From Chaenocephalus aceratus (taxonomy: Eukaryota > Chordata > Actinopteri > Perciformes > Channichthyidae): a DNA stretch of 64,000 bases. Both the position numbers and the translations under genes were made by a program. The stretch spans positions 1 to 64,000 of the forward strand of contig JAMFTG010000223.1 in the NCBI GenBank assembly GCA_023974075.1. Direction: 5' to 3'. Under the pieces are notes generated by a model. The model searched no databases, had not been told where the DNA came from, and saw only the letters and a program-made list of their open reading frames with translations. Below, one piece after another: positions 10,741 through 22,100 of the stretch. Within the stretch, counting starts at the first letter, position 1. Each line of letters starts with the position of its first letter.

Positions 10741-11340
10741 ACCATGACTCTCCTCCACAGAGTCCAGACCACATTCACTCAGCCTCTACATGCTGGCGTT
10801 TGGCTTTATCCTAATGGAACCACAGCTGAGTTGTGTAAACTGAAATAGCCTGAAGTCATTTGAGGAACTCTTCTACTTCTTAAACTCATTGTGTGACCAT
10901 CATTGTTGCTGAGAGCTGATTGTTCATGTCTTCACTGCACAGAGATCAACTGTCAATCTAACATTATGGGATGTGCTTTAACATCTTCTCATGAGTTGTC
11001 CTGTAGATGTTGGAGTTTCTTTAGGCGGCGCTCCTTCCTGTGTCTGTTTTGGCATGGAGGCTGTCACTGCTCAGGAGGATTTCTCTTAACTGATATTTCT
11101 CTGCATGAAAATGTAAACGTTGCTCTAAATATTTGTTGAATAGGTATTTTAGTTTTGACTAAGTCTCAATGTGTTGAATGCATTAATGAAAGTTTGAAAA
11201 AGGAAAGAAAACGCATTAAAAGAAAAGCTAATAGGTTGAGTTTGTTATCAATTGTGTTTCTATTTTCAAGATGTGAGATGAGTGCCACATTTACATGTCT
11301 GTACAAAATAAAATGTTTGGGTTTTTCTTGTTAATAAAAG
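10741..11340 (+). other. Probable 3' UTR of ZNF A with two polyadenylation signals
   Basis: Noncoding stretch downstream of ZNF A. AATAAA hexamers lie at 11307-11312 and 11333-11338, close enough to act as alternative sites. The B, C and D copies do not share this stretch, so it is either the ancestral 3' UTR lost elsewhere or a different insertion. Confidence 0.45.
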
Positions 11341-11895
11341 AGTAAAGAGGACACAAGTGAAAATCTCATTCTTTGTTTGTAATCTTAAAATGAATGATCT
11401 CTCCTCTCCAGCGAAGCTGCACTAAGTTGAGTTGAATTTGAAATGCATGTAGTTCTTTTTTTTACTGCTACGTCCCCAAATAAGCTCTACGACAACAATG
11501 GAGACAGTAACACACAACAACAAATAACATTGAGAGAGTCGGGGGGAAAGTGAACACAAATGCATTTATTTATACCAAAAATGGAGATGAAGAAGCGTCT
11601 ATGGAAGAGGGTTAGGGACATGTGGTGAAATGTGAAACTTAAAGTCATATAGAAATCACTTTGGTCAGACGTCAACGTTGTCTTTACTAGTGAAAGTCAG
11701 AATTCTGATAAAAAAATTAAACCTTTTTTGAACATTTTTAATTTTTTTTTTCAAGAAAATCTCAGAAATCAGATTTTTCTTAAAATATATTTTATTTATT
11801 TTCATGACAACCTTCAGAACCTTCTTCATAGATCTGAGATTTAAGTAAGAACTCTGATTTATTACTCAAAAAGAAAAAATCAGTTTTGGTCAGAT

Positions 11896-13660
11896 TGTTA
11901 CAGCCGCTGCTACCTTGTGCCTTTAACGTTGTGTGTATGCAAATGAGCTGTGCCTTCCTATGCTGTCAGTGGCCGTCCCGACCTCGCAACATTCGCGGGG
12001 ATTGGACAGACGTCACTCAAGCCCTGCCCGCTTCTGCCACGTCATCCGGGGGAGGAGGATAAAGGCTGGGCACGAACATCCGTCTGGAGGCCCTGTATTT
12101 TGTGACAGATGCCTCAACCCTCTACTTGTGACAAAGCCTTCATCCTGTGATTCTGTTAGACTGTGTGGCAGTGTATTTTCTGTGCCTCGTTAGACTGCTT
12201 AGCAGTATAGTCTGTAGGGTTCTGTGCGATCTCACTGGTTAGCAGTGTGTCTTGGTATTCTGTGTTGAGAGTAGGGTTGGTGTGTGTGTTGCGTAGATCC
12301 AGGTTGCTTAGCTCCTGTAGACCCGCATTTAGATTAGTGACATTGTGAAACAGCTTAGACCCAGGTTAGCTTAGCGCAGGGGTGGGGAACCTCCGGCCTC
12401 CGGGCCGTATACGGCCCGCGAGATAATTTGGTACGGCCCTCGAGGTAATTTATAAACACACGCAAAAAATAAAAAAATGAAAGAAATCTAGACCGCAAAC
12501 AAATTAAACAAGCGAGTGCCTGTTTTTCCTGGCCAAGATCAGGGTCCTTGAACACAACACGAGCCTAACGTGTCATCACGTGGTATATGTCTCGACTGAC
12601 AGGGGTGCAGTTCTGACGGAGAGCACCAGAACGCCACTCCAGCACTTCAGAAATTGCAGTACCGATAAGTCCATACACATGCCGCAGTTTCTGCGTGTCT
12701 GTGTCTTTAGTTGAAAGCCCAGTGGCGATCTGCTCATCTGTCATACTGATCAGACAGTCAATAACTGTGTTGTTATCATTAGCATCTGGTTAGCTAGCTA
12801 TGCTAACGAATATAAGAAGCTTTTTCTACAACCAGTGAGGTAAAGGCACATCTTTATATGATCATTATAGTTATAAAAAAAATAAGAGAATAAAGTAAAC
12901 AGGTATAAAATACTATATGACAGTTATTAATAAAGAAGAATACAGTTTGAAAGGGGAGTGATTTGTCAAATATCCATAAATTAAAAGAAAATCTGCTTAC
13001 AGTTGTGTCTGGGTGTTGAGAGATGTGTCCATAGATCTCCTAATGTTGCTCTCAAAGTGCACCAGATTGATGCTTTTAACTTCAACATTTAAAAAAAATC
13101 TTCCCAGGGGAGCACGCCACACCCTGCACGTGCATGCATACGCGAGTCATGGTGAGATATCTGGATTAAGAGGTTGCTTTTTCTTTACACAGAATGAAAT
13201 GAATGGGCTGTGATTTTAGTTTTTTTAAGCAGAGGTCAATAACTTGTACGGCCCTCTGAGGATATTGTAAAAATTGAAATGGCCCTTGAGAGGAAAAAGG
13301 TTCCCCACCCCTGGCTTAGCGCCTGTAGATCAGCATTTGTGTATATTGCTTAGACCCCGGTGATTAGCACTGGTTGATCAGCAACAGCTGTGTTTCCACA
13401 CAGTCTCCTTTTGTTTAGTGTTTTGTTCCACTTTAGAAGTGAGGTACGTTCTTTCTTTTGTAGCCTACTGTGCAACTCTCTTTTGGAGTCCTGTGTTGTT
13501 AACCCGTAACAGGTTGGTCCGTTGTTGGTCCAGGCTGTTCGTGTGTTTATCATCGTTTTGTTCAGTTGCCGTCATAAATAAATCCACCGGTAACCAATAC
13601 CAATTACAAACTGGTCGTGTCGTTTCCCTTTCTTACCCCTAGCAAAGAGGGAACGTAACA
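11896..13660 (+). mobile_element. Solo LTR (TG...CA ends, 5-bp target duplication) with a nested hAT MITE
   Basis: Begins TGTTACAGCC and ends GGAACGTAACA, with the 5-bp duplication CAGAT at 11891-11895 and 13661-13665. The intact paralog at 35148-35610 carries one CAGAT. Without the nested MITE the LTR is about 820 bp. It contains a possible promoter stretch near 12050-12075 and AATAAA near 13577. There is no internal region or second LTR, as expected after recombination between two LTRs. The TGTTAC...GTAACA ends and 5-bp duplication fit Gypsy or BEL; the family is not settled. Confidence 0.85.
12369..13321 (-). mobile_element. hAT MITE (Charlie-like ends) nested in the solo LTR
   Basis: The element is 12377-13313 (937 bp) with terminal inverted repeats CAGGGGTGGGGAACCT at the left and its near complement at the right. 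A perfect 8-bp duplication GCTTAGCG lies at 12369-12376 and 13314-13321. It is the inverted copy of the element at 16959-17888. It holds no transposase; only decayed coding-like stretches are seen. Confidence 0.92.
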
Positions 13661-13800
13661 CAGATCCAAAAAATAAATCCATATGTGGTCCTCATCCTCT
13701 TCCGTGTTTCAGAGTTCTGAGATTTGCATTACAATAAATAAAAAAATGTATATATTCCTAGATCTCAGAGTAAAGTCAGAATTCAGAAAAGTTTCCTCTG

Positions 13801-14940
13801 AATAAAAGATAAAAAAAATCATTTTTGGTCCAATTTAAAATCAAATGTCCCCATGTGGCCCTCATCCTCTTTCTGACCCTCTTTTCCCCACGCTCTCTAA
13901 AGTTGAACTGAATCAAAGAAGAATTATCTACACGTCATAGCGCCGCAGTCAACAACTACGTCTGATTATCTCAATGTGTGTAGGGTCCTTTAATCCAAGG
14001 TTTTAGAGAGAAGTGCATTAAAGATAATTCAGTGTGTAATGACTTAAACATATAATGTCACGGTTTTCTTCTTAGATAGTGAAATGAAAACTGTAAGACA
14101 AAAGTAAAGATGGCATGAATTGTGATGCGTTTGATTTATTTTTTAAGAGCCTCAAATGCCTCTTCCCAAAAGGCTTTGTTAAAAAAAGGAACATGTACAG
14201 TACAATAGCGCTTATCATGTTTGAGTGATTAGTCTTAATGTTGGGACATAGCCACCAAAAGATAGGCTCTCAATGTTTCGAAATAATAATGATCCCTCGA
14301 CCAAATGCAGATTAAAACTAAAGTAACGGGTTGGTTTTGAAAATGTAAGAAGTAGAAAGTACAGGATTTAGTGAATCCTGAATGTGTTTAGTGGTAATGT
14401 TGGAGGAAATCTGGGTCTGGGCCAGTTGAAGATCCGGACCTCCTCAACACTGTACCAACACATTTGAACAGGTTCAGAAGAAGTGGCTGGAGGCAGACAG
14501 AGTTTGATGCAAAATAGCTTTTATACGTTTTATAAGACACTAATCAAAGTCAGAGCAGACCCCGGGATCAAACTGCTAAACAAACGTTGTTCTAGCACTT
14601 TTAGAGCTAAGCCTTCTTGTTCCTTATTGGTTGACCTTGGTGAAGGACGACAAACCACCTCCCAGTTTCTTTGTCTCCAACTTCTTCGCAGGCGTTTGCA
14701 TTTATATACACTTCCGCACACCTGTCCTGGAGGCGCTCAGTCACATTGACCGCTTTTTACCTTCACCCAGGTTCACCATCAAGTGAGGGGAGTTTTACTA
14801 CTGGTCTTTTTCCCAGTCGTAACCTTGTACCCGATTAGCTTCAGGCAATGTGAAGAATAATTAACCTGAACCTAAAAGTGGCCTTACGTTCAGCCTGACA
14901 TTAACATTACACTACATTATTATACTGTATTATACCAAGT
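13801..14940. other. Unassigned noncoding stretch
   Basis: No gene or complete element was recognised. A TGTTGGAGGAAATC motif at about 14397 and CCTGACA near 14905 could mark LTR ends, but no target duplication supports that. Confidence 0.3.
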
Positions 14941-14944
14941 ATCA

Positions 14945-15800
14945 GAGCATTATACTACCAGGATAACAACCTCCATCTCAACGTCAGCAAAACAAAGGAG
15001 CTGATTGTGGATTACAGGAAGCAGCAGAGAGAGGGACTACGGTGGAGAGAGTCAGCAGCTTCAGGTTCCTCGGTGTCCACATCACTGATACCTGAAATGG
15101 ACTCTTCACACCACCACCATCACCAAAAAAGCACGACAGCGGCTCTACTTCCTCCGCAGGCTGAGGAGGTTCAACATGGACTCCAGGATACTCTGCAACT
15201 TCTACAGGTGCACCATAGAGAGCATCCTGACTGGCTGCATCACAGCCTGGTACGGCAGCTGCACTGCCCTCAATCATAAGGCTTTACAGAGGGTGGTGAA
15301 AACTGCACAGAACATCCCCAGGACACAGCTGCCATCCATGGAGGATATGTACTCCCAGTGGCTCAGGAAGAAATCCCTCCGGATTATAAAAGACCCCCCA
15401 TCACCCCAGCCACAAACTGTTCAGTCTGCTGGCGTCTGGCAGGCGTTACCGCAGCATCCGGACTAAAACAACCAGATTCAGAGACAGTTTCATCCCACAG
15501 GCAGTAAGACTGTTAAACACCTGAACTGTTGAAGCAACATCTGTTGAAACAACATCCTTAAACAATATTTATATATTTACTTAATATATCATATTTCATA
15601 ACTTGCATATGGACTCTTATTGCACTATTTCACTTTTTTAAACTATTTTTCTTTTTATATTACTATTTACTTGCACTATATTCTTCTGTTTATCTGTGTT
15701 TTGTGTTGCTCTGTTGGAGAAGCCTGTGACACAAGATTGTCATCGGCATAACACGGTAGCTATGTTTGCATGACTAAATAAAGAACATTGAACCTTGAAC
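14945..15800 (+). mobile_element. Rex1-like LINE, 5'-truncated 3' end
   Basis: Sense-strand 3' part of a CR1-group LINE of the Rex1 type, from another subfamily than the intronic copies. Coding traces include LHLNVSKTKELIVDYRK and FYRCTIESILTGCITAWYG, then a KALQRVV motif (about 14960-15460). Frameshifts lie near 15050-15180. A 3' UTR of about 280 bp follows, ending AAAGAACATTGAACCTTGAACC, a short tandem tail typical of these LINEs. Confidence 0.75.
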
Positions 15801-15988
15801 CTACTGAACACTTATTCCCCATTATTTTCTAATAATGAGCATTTCTTCAAAGAAAGTTCTACTCAAAAAGTAACTGGTTTAAAGTATAAGCTGATGATAG
15901 CTGCATTCTTTAACTCCCAGTGGTCAGAAAAATATAACATCTAATGGGTCCTATGGGATTAGTTTTGTATCATAAAGAGAAAGCAACA

Positions 15989-16240
15989 CTTTCTCAGAAT
16001 AAAGCAAAACTTTGTGTTTAAAAGAAAAAAACTGAGTCAAGCAAAATACATTTCAAAAATGAAACTATAAGTTGCAAACAAATCATTTGTGTATTCATGT
16101 AAACTATAAGTATTTTTTCTTTGTTTTAACATATCTTTTTGTTTGCAGTTCTTTCATCTTTCTCAATGATCAGACTTTTGCTCTCGCTACAGCTCTTCTC
16201 GTTTGTGCTCCCTCATTTTTTGTTTTCGATTTTGACACAA
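15989..16240 (+). repeat. Left arm of a 250-bp inverted repeat
   Basis: Matches 20600-20862 in inverse orientation over about 240 bp with few differences, including AACTGAGTCAAGCAAAAT and the pyrimidine tract ending TTTTTGTTTGCAG (a splice-acceptor-like sequence). About 4.4 kb separates the arms. Whether they are the ends of one element or two copies of a repeat is not settled. Confidence 0.75.
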
Positions 16241-16958
16241 ACATCCCAGGTGGACGGGACATTCAGGGGTGTGTCCCCATTGGCTACTCAGTTTTTGAGT
16301 GACAGCCCACTACACCACAGATCATACAGTGCAACTCATGCGGCAACTCCGGAGTCCACTCGGCCACGTTAGTGTTGGTGTCTCCTGAGGAGTTTTCATG
16401 AACATATCGGATCCACCGAACGGGTCCACCGCGTCCTCCCCTCCCCATCCCCAGAACTACACATGCTGGCTATTCTGTTTCGCAACATGTTCTCTATGGC
16501 ACGTCTCTACTGGGAGTTATAGTTTTAAAAGACGTTTTTGTATTTCCCATAATAAGAAGTTGCCAGTATTAAACTGTGTACATCCCTGGAGGTTTAGGGG
16601 ATAGGAAACTCTCACATTTAAAACATATAATTAATAAATGGGTGAAAATTGCTTGTGCCCATAATGGGCAGCATTAATACACACATGCCAGCTAAGGTCA
16701 GAAGAGCTTTATTTAACAGCTGGTCTTATGTTTGTGACCCCTGTTGTTAATTGATAACATTACATTACATTACATTAATTGATAAGCCTGAAACATGCAC
16801 TTGTCAAGGTTCAGAGGCACATTTTGCAAATATGGTAGTAGCCATCGATCAGCTTAAGATAAGATATACTTTATTGATCCCAAGTTGGAACATTTGCGTT
16901 ACATCAGCATGTGTAACAGTTAAATATGCAGTGGTGTTTATTTGTAAATCATTTAGTA
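16241..16958. other. Noncoding interval inside the inverted-repeat pair
   Basis: Contains a CCAAT-like element near 16280, a short ATTACATTACATTAC tandem at about 16756-16778, and a fish-repeat snippet at 16857-16885 (AAGATATACTTTATTGATCC), also seen in variant form at 21685-21725. No gene is recognised. Confidence 0.35.
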
Positions 16959-17896
16959 CAGGGGTGGGGAACCTTTTTCCTCTCAAGGGCCATTTCAATT
17001 TTTACAATATCCTCAGAGGGCCATACAAGTTATTGACCTCTGCTTAAAAAAACTAAAATCACTGCCCATTCATTTCATTCTGTGCAAAGAAAAAGCAACC
17101 TCTTAATCCAGATATCTCACCATGACTCGTGTATGCATGCACGTGCAGGGTGTGGCGTGCTCCCCTGGGAAGATTTTTTTTAAATGTTGAAGTTAAAAGC
17201 ATCAATCTGGTGCACTTTGAGAGCAACATTAGGAGATCTATGGACACATCTCTCAACACCCAAACACAACTGTAAGCAGATTTTCTTTTAATTTATGGAT
17301 ATTTGACAAATCACTCCCCTTTCAAACTGTATTCTTCTTTATTAATAACTGTCATATAGTATTGTATACCTGTTTACTTTATTCTCTTATTTTTTTTATA
17401 ACTATAATGATCATATAAAGATGTGCCTTTACCTCACTGGTTGTAGAAAAAGCTTCTTATATTCGTTAGCATAGCTAGCTAACTAGATGCTAATGATAAC
17501 AACACAGTTATTGACTGTCTGATCAGTATGACAGATGAGCAGATCGCCACTGGGCTTTCAACTAAAGACACAGACACGCAGAAACTGCGGCATGTGTATG
17601 GACTTATCGGTACTGCAATTTCTGAAGTGCTGGAGTGGCGTTCTGGTGCTCTCCGTCAGAACTGCACCCCTGTCAGTCGAGACATATACCACGTGATGAC
17701 ACGTTAGGCTCGTGTTGTGTTCAAGGACCCTGACCTTGGCCAGGAAAAACAGGCACTCGCTTGTTTAATTTGTTTGCGGTCTAGATTTCTTTCATTTTTT
17801 TATTTTTTGCGTGTGTTTATAAATGACATCGAGGGCCGTACCAAATTGTCTCGCGGGCCGTATACGGCCCGGAGGTTCCCCACCCCTGATTTAGTA
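16951..17896 (+). mobile_element. hAT MITE, second copy
   Basis: The element is 16959-17888 (930 bp) with CAGGGGTGGGGAACCT ends and a perfect 8-bp duplication ATTTAGTA at 16951-16958 and 17889-17896. It is nearly identical, in reverse orientation, to 12377-13313. On the plus strand 17520-17700 reads an open stretch (MTDEQIATGLSTKDTDTQKL onwards) that stops at 17707. It could be a residue of a captured or ancestral coding exon; the product is not identified. Confidence 0.92.
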
Positions 17897-19460
17897 TAAT
17901 CACACAAATTCTGTGTTTTATATTCAACAATTCTGTGTTCTTTATTTATTGATTGTTCAATACCTGACAAGGCCGGAGATGAAATATATACATACATCTT
18001 ATAAGAGTATAATACATTATGTATAATATCAGTTAAAATAAGTGCTTCAACATAGTTAACATTGCTGGAGTTATGCACAAATATTGATAGATGTCTTGTA
18101 ATTCACTATTGAGGAACCTGCGACCCAAGTTTTTCATTCAATGCATAACTACACCATAGTTGTGTAGGCCTACATGATATGTCAATAAACCTTAGAAAAT
18201 CTTGAAAGGGATGTGCAAAATAGTCATTATATACAGTCTTTAATTAACTATTAGTAGAGAATAACGAGTAATGAATATACTTTATAGGGATCCTATTAAT
18301 ATCTAATAATAAAAATAATGAAATTCAATAACATGCTTTAACCACTAGGTGTCCCTTTATATCAGCTGTATGGTGTAAATACAGCCTATCTACCAATTGG
18401 ATCAAATATAAAAGTCAGCCGAATTAGTGTTGATACTGCAAGGAGACTTATTGTGTGAAAAGAAATGTAAGATGTTGTTTAATGGCTGATATATTTATGA
18501 TCCACGTCACGTTTTCAGTTCCTCATGTTTGTCTAGAAGTCTTCTCATCAGGGCTCTATAAATACAGAACTACGGCAGATATGTAATATTTAATGCAGCC
18601 GAACCGTGTATTACAATGCCGGTATGTGATGACTTTCAAAGAGAAAAGCAAGCACACTCTGAATAAAGTATTATTTTATTTTTTTTAAATGTTTTCGGTC
18701 TGTTTACGGTATTTGTTAATGAGGATGTGCTGTGAGATGTGAGACTGGAATTGCACAGGGGAAAATAACGTAGGCTATCTTTAGATGCAGATTTTAAAAC
18801 TAATATGTTTGCGCTGTGGATCAACACTATACATTGACGGGGAAGGGGGGTAGCAATAAAGATAACACCATTAAACAGTTACACAACATAACAGAAATAA
18901 TATCGACAGCAGCGTCCCTAGCAACCACCTTGGTAACAATGAAAACGTTATGGACGCAATTTCCTGAAGTAATCTTCGTAATAACTAGCAAACTAAAGAT
19001 CATGTACATCCACTGCACACATCATCTGAAATAACAACTCATATTTCTCGCATCAAATGACATCAAAACGCATTTTAATGGCCAAACTAACTTTAAAATA
19101 GGCATTTTCCACCGAGAATAAAACTAAGTTCGGCCATGTTTTTTTTTTCTGCAGGGAGACATTTGAAGATCACGTGACGTCAAACAGAGCACATGGTGTA
19201 GTCCAAACGATAGCTGGGGATTCTGGGTAGTGTAGTGTTTTCTGCCATCCTTTACTCCGAAAAAATATTTGTTTCTCCGAATCGAAGGGGAAAAATACAA
19301 AAGCATTGCACACAATTTAAACCAATCAATGTTGTGTAATTAACAAGGATAATCGGGTGTTTTTTAGTCGATGAGTAGTGCAGATATCACTGTAAAATCA
19401 ATCGACAGTAAGGGGAATACTTACTTCCGGGTGTAAAATTCTCCGTTATCCAATGAGAAT
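17897..19460. other. Unassigned AT-rich noncoding stretch
   Basis: No long open frame, repeat boundary or RNA gene was recognised. A short ACCACTAGGTGTCCCTTTA motif near 18339 is the only repeat-like landmark. Confidence 0.3.
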
Positions 19461-19539
19461 GGACGCTCACATTGCCTTTAAGGGCAGCCGACACAAACGA
19501 ATGCCGTCCTTCCATGAGCGTCCATAGAAGCATATGGAC

Positions 19540-19625
19540 ATCCCGGAAAGCTGAAAATGGACGCTAAGGCCCCCCCCCTTGCGTTGAAAATGGACGCTAA
19601 GGCCCCCCCCCCCCTTGCGTTGGAA
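19540..19625. repeat. Two-unit tandem repeat with poly-C
   Basis: The unit GAAAATGGACGCTAAGG followed by a run of C and TTGCGTTG occurs twice (about 19551-19587 and 19588-19622), differing mainly in poly-C length. Related GGACGCTCA and GAGCGTCCAT motifs lie at 19462-19526. Confidence 0.7.
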
Positions 19626-19696
19626 AAAGCCGACACAGGGGACTTGACATAACGTCAACATAGGCCGACCTGGGAGTGAGGATGTGTTGTATAAAC

Positions 19697-19900
19697 ATAT
19701 GTATATATATATATATTTCTATATATATATTTCTATATATATATATATGTATATATATATATTTCTATATATATATATGTATATATATATATTTCTATAT
19801 ATATATATTTCTATATATATATATATTTCTATATATATATATATATATGTAGCCTTTTTTTATGTGTATATATATGCATATATATATATATATATACACA
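19697..19900. repeat. TA-rich minisatellite with TTTC interruptions
   Basis: Alternating TA runs broken by TTTC or TG at near-regular intervals. The open frames across it are low-complexity artefacts. Confidence 0.9.
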
Positions 19901-20329
19901 GTGCAATAAGCTTCTTAGTGCAATAAGAAGCTACAGGGACATTAATTTACGTCGGTAATATTAATTTACAAATTATGAATTACAGCAGACATGTGCAATA
20001 TATCCATTATTACAGCTCCGTGGGATGGCATTAAAGCGATATGGGTCCTTTCTTATTGTGCATCCATGGGTAAAGATAAACGCATGTAGATGCACGTTCA
20101 TAATGCAGATGGAAATAACTCTCAGAATAACGTTATTAGCACATTTTACAACTTGAGGACCGAATGTTTTTAATAAGGGCTATACAAACGTTCATACTGG
20201 GTAGTTCATTTAGTTTAAAAAAATTATCCAACGATTTACAGACCACTCTTTCCCCATGGAAGTCAATGGGAAAAAGTGTTTCCGGGCCCAGCAATCTAAA
20301 GCTCGGTTGGATGCTACTCAATCGGAAGC

Positions 20330-20525
20330 TGTTTGTACCTGCACATGTGGATATTTATGTAAATAGTAAACCCTGTAATGATGCTGTATGATGTCCTTTT
20401 TGTTGTTCTGTTTATGTTTTTATGTTTCATGTGGAACCTACTTGAGCAGGTCTCCCTTGAAAAAGAGATCAATGATCTCAATGGGATACACCTGGATAAA
20501 TAAAGGTTTGAAATGAAATGAAACG
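20330..20525 (+). mobile_element. Retroelement 3' tail
   Basis: The run CAGGTCTCCCTTGAAAAAGA, then GATCTCAATGGGATACACCTGG, then AATAAAGGTTTGAAATGAAATG is the type of 3' end shared by several fish LINEs and SINEs. The upstream part is not coding, so only the tail was inserted or recognised. Confidence 0.5.
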
Positions 20526-20599
20526 CAAGTGTAGTGCCGTCGTTTGGCCACAACGAATATTCTCATCAGAGTCCGGCGCACTTCCTGGGTTCCTTGGTC

Positions 20600-20862
20600 A
20601 GAATCTCAAGCAAAAAGTGAAGGAGCGCAAATGAGAGAGCTGCAGCGAGAGCAAAAGTCTGATAATTGAGAAAGAAGAAACAAGAACTGCAAACAAAAAC
20701 CTATGTTAAAACAAAGAAAAAAGACTTATAGTTTACATGATTACACAAATGATTTGTTTGCAACTTATAGTTTTATTTTTTAAATTTATTTTATTTTGCT
20801 TGACTCAGTTTTTTTCTTTTAAACTCATAGTTTTGCTATATTCTGAGAAAGTGGTTAGTCAT
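20600..20862 (-). repeat. Right arm of the 250-bp inverted repeat
   Basis: Inverse partner of 15989-16240. Immediately outside it, TTAGTCATGAACTTTTTCTT (20860-20880) also occurs at 35700-35720, so the flank belongs to a dispersed sequence. Confidence 0.75.
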
Positions 20863-21109
20863 GAACTTTTTCTTGGGACAAAATAGACTCTCCATTAGCA
20901 AACGTTTACTCTGTGTTAACGTTATTTTGGTGTGTAAAAGTGAGATTACATGTGTAGATGATTAAATCAATAATTTATTCGTCCCACAACGGAGACATTT
21001 ACAGTGGCTATAGACATGTTTTTGCCATAGATTATTTTATCATACTGTTCTGTACAGATGAGACTTTGTAATCAGATGTAGCCTATGTATATGTGTGTCT
21101 GTGATTTTA

Positions 21110-21230
21110 TACTGAATGTAAAGTAACTGGAAATACCTGTGTGTGTGTGTGTGTGTGAGAGAGAGACTCCTGTCCAACCTCCCAAACTTTTATGTGTGCA
21201 TTGTTATTTGTGCTTGAGCAACATTTTACT
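21110..21230. repeat. Start of block B; (GT)n tract
   Basis: From about 21100 block B aligns with block C (37580 onwards). It includes a short GT repeat, GAGAGAGAGACTCCTGTCCAACC and the sequence before the proline-rich frame. In C the left edge of this homology is the end of a hAT element at 37579. Confidence 0.6.
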
Positions 21231-21289
21231 TGAACTTTATTTCAATGAAATTAGTTGTAATTATTGTCCTATATTTTAATTTGTTTTAC

Positions 21290-21487
21290 AGAGATGTTTC
21301 ACAGCTACCTGGGCCTAGTGGCCCACAGACGGCGTTTATCCAGCAGCCAGAACATCTATCTGTGCCGGCCCCCAGGTCAAGATCTACTGTGGCTCAAGGG
21401 CCTTCACCAGAGCCATCACCACCAAGGACCAGCAGACCAGCATCACTACAGCTGCCTCCACCTCCATCTGCGGCTGCCACCAGGTGA
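21290..21487 (+). pseudogene. Proline/serine-rich putative exon, block B copy (truncated)
   Basis: After a pyrimidine tract ending TTTACAG, an open frame reads DVSQLPGPSGPQTAFIQQPE and continues Pro/Ser/Arg-rich. The paralog at 37765-38116 is longer. Here it is cut at CCACCAG near 21482, where about 350 bp ending in a hAT-type terminus replaces the continuation. The product is unknown: low complexity, no domain recognised. The acceptor-like start suggests an internal exon of an unidentified gene or transposon. Confidence 0.45.
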
Positions 21488-21838
21488 TTTATTTTAAATT
21501 AACACAAATATAAAATTAAAACCTATAATTGCACACTAATACCATTATTTAAAAAAAAGAACAATTTCACATAAACCTCTGGATTTTACTGGGGCTGGGG
21601 CAGTTCAACTTCATTTGGGGGGGGGGGGGGTGTGCCATAGTTTATGGGCGCTGTACGCAATATAGGCTAGTTCTGTTAGTATAAGATAATAAGATGTACT
21701 TTGTTGATCCAAAATCGGGAAATTGTGTTGTTATGAATTTATTTTTATTTACTTTTTCTCCCAAATTTTCGGCGCCCCCTATGGGTTGATGCGCCCTTAG
21801 CATTTGCCTATACTGCCTATGCCGAGGGCCGGCCCTGC
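21484..21838 (-). mobile_element. hAT terminus fragment within block B
   Basis: The right edge reads CCTATGCCGAGGGCCGGCCCTG, the complement of a CAGGGCCGGCCC hAT end. The left edge is not defined. The insert contains a poly-G run near 21618-21630 and an AAGATGTACTTTGTTGATCC repeat snippet. It is absent from block C. Confidence 0.55.
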
Positions 21839-22100
21839 CTTCAACCCAGCAAGGAGGTCTCGTGGAGGTCTCGTATAGCACTTGTACCCCCCATCTACAG
21901 CAGCCCATGCACCATCACCCCCATCTTCACAGCAGCCAGACCCACTGTCTTGGAAGACAGACAAAGACCTTGACACTGTCTTGACATTTATAATGAATAG
22001 TTGGTTGAAAGTTCTGATGTTCAATATTGTAAATAGTGAGATTTTCCAGTTTCTTATATTTATATAAATAGTTGGTTGAAAAAAACATATTTATAATAAA

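Larger units (their letters stand above)
11530..13800. repeat. Dispersed noncoding segment, second copy at 35148-35610, interrupted by a solo LTR
   Basis: The sequence from ATTGAGAGAGTCGGGGGGAAA through GGTCAGAT (11530-11895) and from CCAAAAAATAAATCCATATG (13666) to about 13770 matches 35148-35610 in direct orientation, where it is continuous. The paralog therefore gives the empty site for the LTR at 11896-13660. Confidence 0.8.

Noticed and set aside
14397..14905. Possible LTR with TGTTGGAGG start and CCTGACA end
   Set aside because: Flanking bases (GGTAA and TTAAC) do not form a direct target duplication and no paralogous empty site exists.
19684..19926. Tyr/Ile-rich 80-codon frame
   Set aside because: It is a translation of the TA-rich minisatellite; no start context or conservation.
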